Source: Planctomycetota bacterium
GTDB lineage: Bacteria; Planctomycetota; Phycisphaerae; Sedimentisphaerales; Anaerobacaceae
Length of the DNA stretch: 34,620 nt
NCBI GenBank assembly: GCA_020351025.1
Contig: CP070728.1
Coordinates: 2,028,104 to 2,062,723, forward strand
Direction: 5' to 3'
Shown here: piece by piece, positions 31,504-34,620 of the stretch
Layout: each line of letters begins with the position of its first letter
Numbering within the stretch: position 1 is the stretch's first letter
Program-made: the position numbers and the translations under genes
Notes under the pieces: generated by a model
Told to the model about the DNA's origin: nothing
The model's database searches: none
The model's input: the letters and a program-made list of their open reading frames with translations, nothing else

Positions 31504-33204
31504 ATGAGCAAGGCATTTCAACAATGTCGGCACTTTCTGATATACGTTATTCTAATCTTAGTAACTTTTGTGTCATTTAGTCCGGTTCTCAATCACGGTT
31601 TTGTAGATTATGATGACAATGACTATGTCACTGAGAATCCACACGTCAAGGCTGGGCTGACGCGTGACAGCATTATCTGGGCATTTACGGCAGAGCACTC
31701 CAGCAACTGGCATCCACTGACGTGGCTGAGTCATATGCTGGATTGTCAATTGTTCGGCACCGAGCCGTGGGGGCATCATCTTATGAGCCTGCTCATACAC
31801 ATAATAAATACGGTACTACTTTTTGCCATGCTCAAAAAAATGACTGGTACACTTTGGCGAAGCTTTTTTGTTGCAGCGGCATTTGCACTTCACCCGCTAC
31901 ACGTTGAGTCTGTAACGTGGATAGCAGAGCGTAAAGACGTTCTCAGCGGATTATTTTGGTTCCTTACAGTAGCAGCTTATTTGCAATACGTCAAACACCC
32001 CGGCAAGATAAACTATTCGTTAATAGTGGTTGTCTTTGCACTGGGCCTAATGGCCAAGCCGATACTCGTGACATTGCCGTTTGTACTGCTGCTTCTTGAC
32101 TTTTGGCCTCTCGAGCGTTTTCAAAGACACAACGCCTGCCGTTTAGTTGGAGAAAAAGTTCCATTGCTCTGCCTTTCTGCCATCTCAAGCGTTATCACTT
32201 TCATTGTACAGCAAAGAACGGGTGCAGTAGCGCGAATCGAGCAGGTTGCTTTTGATAGTCGCGTCGCTAATGCCTTTATTTCTTACATTGTTTACCTTTC
32301 AAAAATGATTTGGCCGAGTCGCTTGGCAGTATTTTATCCGTATCCCACCGGCGCAGTGTCGATATGGTTAGCTGTGCTTGCGGCTTTATTGGTGGTTTGT
32401 ATATCCATTTGCCTAATTTGGCTGGCGCGAAATCGCAAATATCTACTGACCGGATGGTTCTGGTATATCGGGGCGCTGGTGCCGGTCATCGGTTTGATAC
32501 AGGTCGGCGGACAAGTGCGAGCAGACCGTTATACCTATTTACCATCGATTGGTATTTTCATTATCGTTGCGTGGAGTGCTGCAGAAGTCCTAGCTAAATG
32601 GCGATATCGAAGAGTTGTTTTATCGGTATCAGGAGGACTTGTTATTTGCGCTATGGTGCTATGTGCCCGGCTACAGCTGCGTCACTGGCAAGATAGTTTT
32701 ACGTTGTTTAAACATTCAGTTGAAGTGACCAAAAACAATTACGTTGGTCATACTGGTCTGGGCAAGGCCCTTCGAGCACAGGGTAAACTCGATGAAGCCA
32801 TTGAACAATACCACGAGGCGCTGCGAATCAAACCTGACTATGCCATAACGCATTACAACTTAGGTAATGCGCTTCTTGCCCAGGGTAAGGTCGACGAAGC
32901 GATAGACGAATATCATCAGACAATACAGTTTGACGAAAATTATACACCTGCGTTTACCAACCTTGGTGGCGCGCTGGCAACAAAAGGTAATTTAGATGAA
33001 GCAATCGATTGTTTTCGTAAGGCTGTGGATTTAGAACCCAACGAAGCGAGAACGCATTACAATCTGGGTTATGTACTTGAATTAAAGGGTTCGCTCGATG
33101 AGGCAATTAAGCAATACCGTCTGACACTGCAAATCAATTCTGTTCACACCAAAGCTCGAGACCGTTTAGAAGCCACATTAGCAAAGCAGAAACGGAGCAA
33201 ATAG
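31504..33204 (+). CDS. TMTC-like membrane glycosyltransferase with TPR repeats
   Basis: A 566-residue protein. Residues 1-410 are about ten membrane helices with the GT-C pattern. The acidic loop after helix 1 reads D-Y-D-D-N-D-Y-V-T-E-N-P, followed by N-W-H-P-L-T-W-L-S-H-M and, later, H-P-L-H-V-E-S-V-T-W-I-A-E-R-K-D. This resembles TMTC/O-mannosyltransferase-like proteins. Residues 412-560 hold four or five TPR repeats (for example G-K-A-L-R-A-Q-G-K-L-D-E-A-I-E-Q-Y). TPRs probably lie on the outer side and hold the protein to be modified. The donor is likely a lipid-linked sugar. A GT39-like gene follows 129 bases later. Confidence 0.85.
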   Translation: MSKAFQQCRHFLIYVILILVTFVSFSPVLNHGFVDYDDNDYVTENPHVKAGLTRDSIIWAFTAEHSSNWHPLTWLSHMLDCQLFGTEPWGHHLMSLLIHIINTVLLFAMLKKMTGTLWRSFFVAAAFALHPLHVESVTWIAERKDVLSGLFWFLTVAAYLQYVKHPGKINYSLIVVVFALGLMAKPILVTLPFVLLLLDFWPLERFQRHNACRLVGEKVPLLCLSAISSVITFIVQQRTGAVARIEQVAFDSRVANAFISYIVYLSKMIWPSRLAVFYPYPTGAVSIWLAVLAALLVVCISICLIWLARNRKYLLTGWFWYIGALVPVIGLIQVGGQVRADRYTYLPSIGIFIIVAWSAAEVLAKWRYRRVVLSVSGGLVICAMVLCARLQLRHWQDSFTLFKHSVEVTKNNYVGHTGLGKALRAQGKLDEAIEQYHEALRIKPDYAITHYNLGNALLAQGKVDEAIDEYHQTIQFDENYTPAFTNLGGALATKGNLDEAIDCFRKAVDLEPNEARTHYNLGYVLELKGSLDEAIKQYRLTLQINSVHTKARDRLEATLAKQKRSK

Positions 33205-33333
33205 AAAAAAGCTAAGGCACATTCAGGTCTTTCACGACTGTACATGGTGATAACCGGCATTTGTTGACTTGGCTTCGAGCCAATGATATTATTGTTGAAT
33301 TAACAGAACAGCCGTGAGTACAGTGGAAAGAAA

Positions 33334-34620
33334 ATGCAGGATGCCGGTGAAGAGCTGAATTTTTCGAAAGGTCTAAGAGAATTGCCAAGGAAGGTCGATA
33401 AGCAGACGTTGCTTATTGGTTTCGGTATCTTTGGCCTGGCCTTGGTTGTACGTCTTCTTTATCTTTGGGGCAGTTCCGCCAATCCTTTTTTTCTAAATCC
33501 TATAGTGGATTCTGCCAGCTATGTTAATGCAGCCGGAAAACTGGCTGCAGGTGACAGGTTGAGCAGCCGTTTTTTATTTCAGCCGTTCTTCTATCCTTTC
33601 TTTTTATCAGCAGTTTTTTGGTTTACCAATTCATCAATTATCTGCGCGAAGGTTATTCAGGTTTTAGTGGGAGCGGGAACCTGCGTTTTGACATTTTTGC
33701 TGGGAAAGAAAGTCTTCGGTCGAAAAGTCGGTATTATAGCAGGTTTTATAACGGCCTTTTATGGGCCTCTGATATTTTTCGAAGCGGAGTTGTTGGCAAC
33801 CGGATGGGCGGCGTTCTGGTCGGTCGTGCTTATTTTGCTTTTTCTTAAATGTTCATCAAAGAAAAGTACGCTCCTGTGTGTGTGGCTTGGGGTCTGCACA
33901 GGTTTAAGTATTCTGACACGACCTACTTTTGTTATTTTTGCTGTGGCAGGTGTTCTGTGGCTGGCGATTGTTTTTTATTTAGCTGGTGATGGTTTGCATA
34001 GATTTATTTTAAGGGTATGTGCAATAGCCTTCGGGTTTCTGTTGGTAGTGATACCGGTTGGGATTGTAAATTTTCGCCTGAGTGGACGTTTTGCGATACT
34101 TCCGTATTCGGGGGGCTTAAACTTTTATGTAGGGAACAATCCGAATTATGCCAAAACAATAACGGCCCGGCCTGGACCGGAATGGGAACAGATAATCAGT
34201 ATGCCTATAAGAAGTGGCATTAGCAGTGACCCCTGGGAGCGGCAAAAGTTCTTCAGACAAAAGGTAATAGAGTACGTAATCAGCGAGCCTTTTGACTTTG
34301 CTAAGGGTCTGCTGCATAAGACTATCGAATTTTTAAGTTCGCGTGAAATACCACGAAATATAGATATTTACTTTTTTAGAAGATGGTCAGAATTATTGTC
34401 TCTTTCAACCTGGAAACTTGCAGGTTTTGGCTTTCCATTCGGGGTGATTCTACCTCTGGCTTTGTTAGGCTTAGTTAGTTACCGGCGGCAGCTTCCCGTA
34501 CCTATACTACTGTTTTTGATTTTCTATCCATTGTCGATAATCCTGGTTTTTGTTGCCGGCCGGTATCGGGTGCCCATAATTCCTGTTATGTCGGTTTTAG
34601 CAGGTGCGGGATTTCTAAAA
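33334..34620 (+). CDS. GT39-like membrane glycosyltransferase (partial, runs off the window)
   Basis: An open frame of 429 codons without a stop up to the window edge. It is a polytopic membrane protein with an acidic first loop, P-I-V-D-S-A-S-Y, followed by P-F-F-Y-P-F-F-L-S, F-Y-G-P-L-I-F-F-E-A-E-L and later L-S-I-L-T-R-P-T. These resemble the PMT/ArnT (GT-C, Pfam PMT_2) family, which transfers sugars from polyprenyl phosphate. A periplasmic loop with G-G-L-N-F-Y-V-G-N-N-P lies near residues 260-270. The ATG at 33334 has GGAAAG ahead; an upstream GTG is out of frame. It probably forms an envelope-glycosylation pair with the preceding gene. Confidence 0.8.
   Translation, partial: MQDAGEELNFSKGLRELPRKVDKQTLLIGFGIFGLALVVRLLYLWGSSANPFFLNPIVDSASYVNAAGKLAAGDRLSSRFLFQPFFYPFFLSAVFWFTNSSIICAKVIQVLVGAGTCVLTFLLGKKVFGRKVGIIAGFITAFYGPLIFFEAELLATGWAAFWSVVLILLFLKCSSKKSTLLCVWLGVCTGLSILTRPTFVIFAVAGVLWLAIVFYLAGDGLHRFILRVCAIAFGFLLVVIPVGIVNFRLSGRFAILPYSGGLNFYVGNNPNYAKTITARPGPEWEQIISMPIRSGISSDPWERQKFFRQKVIEYVISEPFDFAKGLLHKTIEFLSSREIPRNIDIYFFRRWSELLSLSTWKLAGFGFPFGVILPLALLGLVSYRRQLPVPILLFLIFYPLSIILVFVAGRYRVPIIPVMSVLAGAGFLK

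Noticed and set aside
1-34620. tRNA, rRNA, CRISPR or prophage
   Set aside because: No tRNA T-loop pattern, repeat-spacer series or phage structural genes were seen by eye; a model search would be needed to exclude a degenerate tRNA.

Overview
The window looks like an anaerobic-type planctomycete of the Phycisphaerae/Sedimentisphaerales kind, probably from a metagenome-assembled genome. The grounds are: a PEP-CTERM surface protein, a prepilin-like protein ending in a G-W-S-D-G-H motif, secreted proteins with dockerin-like C-termini, HNH-AP2 and LamG gene remnants of a sort common in that group, and a dnaG-rpoD pair. No rRNA, tRNA or CRISPR array was seen. Both window edges cut a gene: the end of recR on the left and a GT39-like membrane glycosyltransferase on the right.

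Layout. 1-1775: recR end and rpoN. 1985-7108: an ArsR-controlled arsenic island of seven genes in one direction: arsR, an ArsP/DUF318 permease, an MtrA-like corrinoid protein, an ArsE-like small thioredoxin, an ArsF-like membrane-anchored thioredoxin, an ArsG-like CcdA-fold protein and acr3. 7138-16148: mostly housekeeping and hypothetical genes on the plus strand: phosphomannomutase with a lysine-rich tail, DUF1805, a secreted protein with an Ada-like zinc domain, DUF6141, a SAM methyltransferase, mntP, a zinc metallopeptidase coupled to an ATP-grasp ligase, a DUF362 ferredoxin, and a LexA-like S24 repressor whose mRNA looks leaderless. 16352-21342: a minus-strand cluster behind a cobalamin riboswitch and terminator: DUF4465/PEP-CTERM protein, a secreted dockerin-like protein, a prepilin-like protein, a DUF71 ATPase and comF. 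21474-28623: a coiled-coil membrane protein, an FAH-family hydrolase, DUF6868, a cold-shock protein, a broken HNH-AP2 gene, rpoD and dnaG. 28931-34620: a heavily decayed LamG/dockerin surface-protein gene, tatD, a TMTC-like TPR membrane protein and the truncated glycosyltransferase.

The strongest candidates for something new are two. First, the arsenic island places a soluble homologue of the methanogen corrinoid methyl carrier MtrA between an organoarsenical-type permease and an arsEFG-like set, which suggests methyl or electron chemistry on arsenic rather than simple arsenite efflux. Second, the riboswitch-led cluster looks like a planctomycete surface system for vitamin B12 capture and salvage: DUF4465 is the domain I recall for Bacteroides BtuH, and bacterial DUF71 proteins have been predicted to act in B12 salvage. 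The two may be linked, because the MtrA-like protein would need a corrinoid. All functional statements come from reading motifs and context; no database search was possible.
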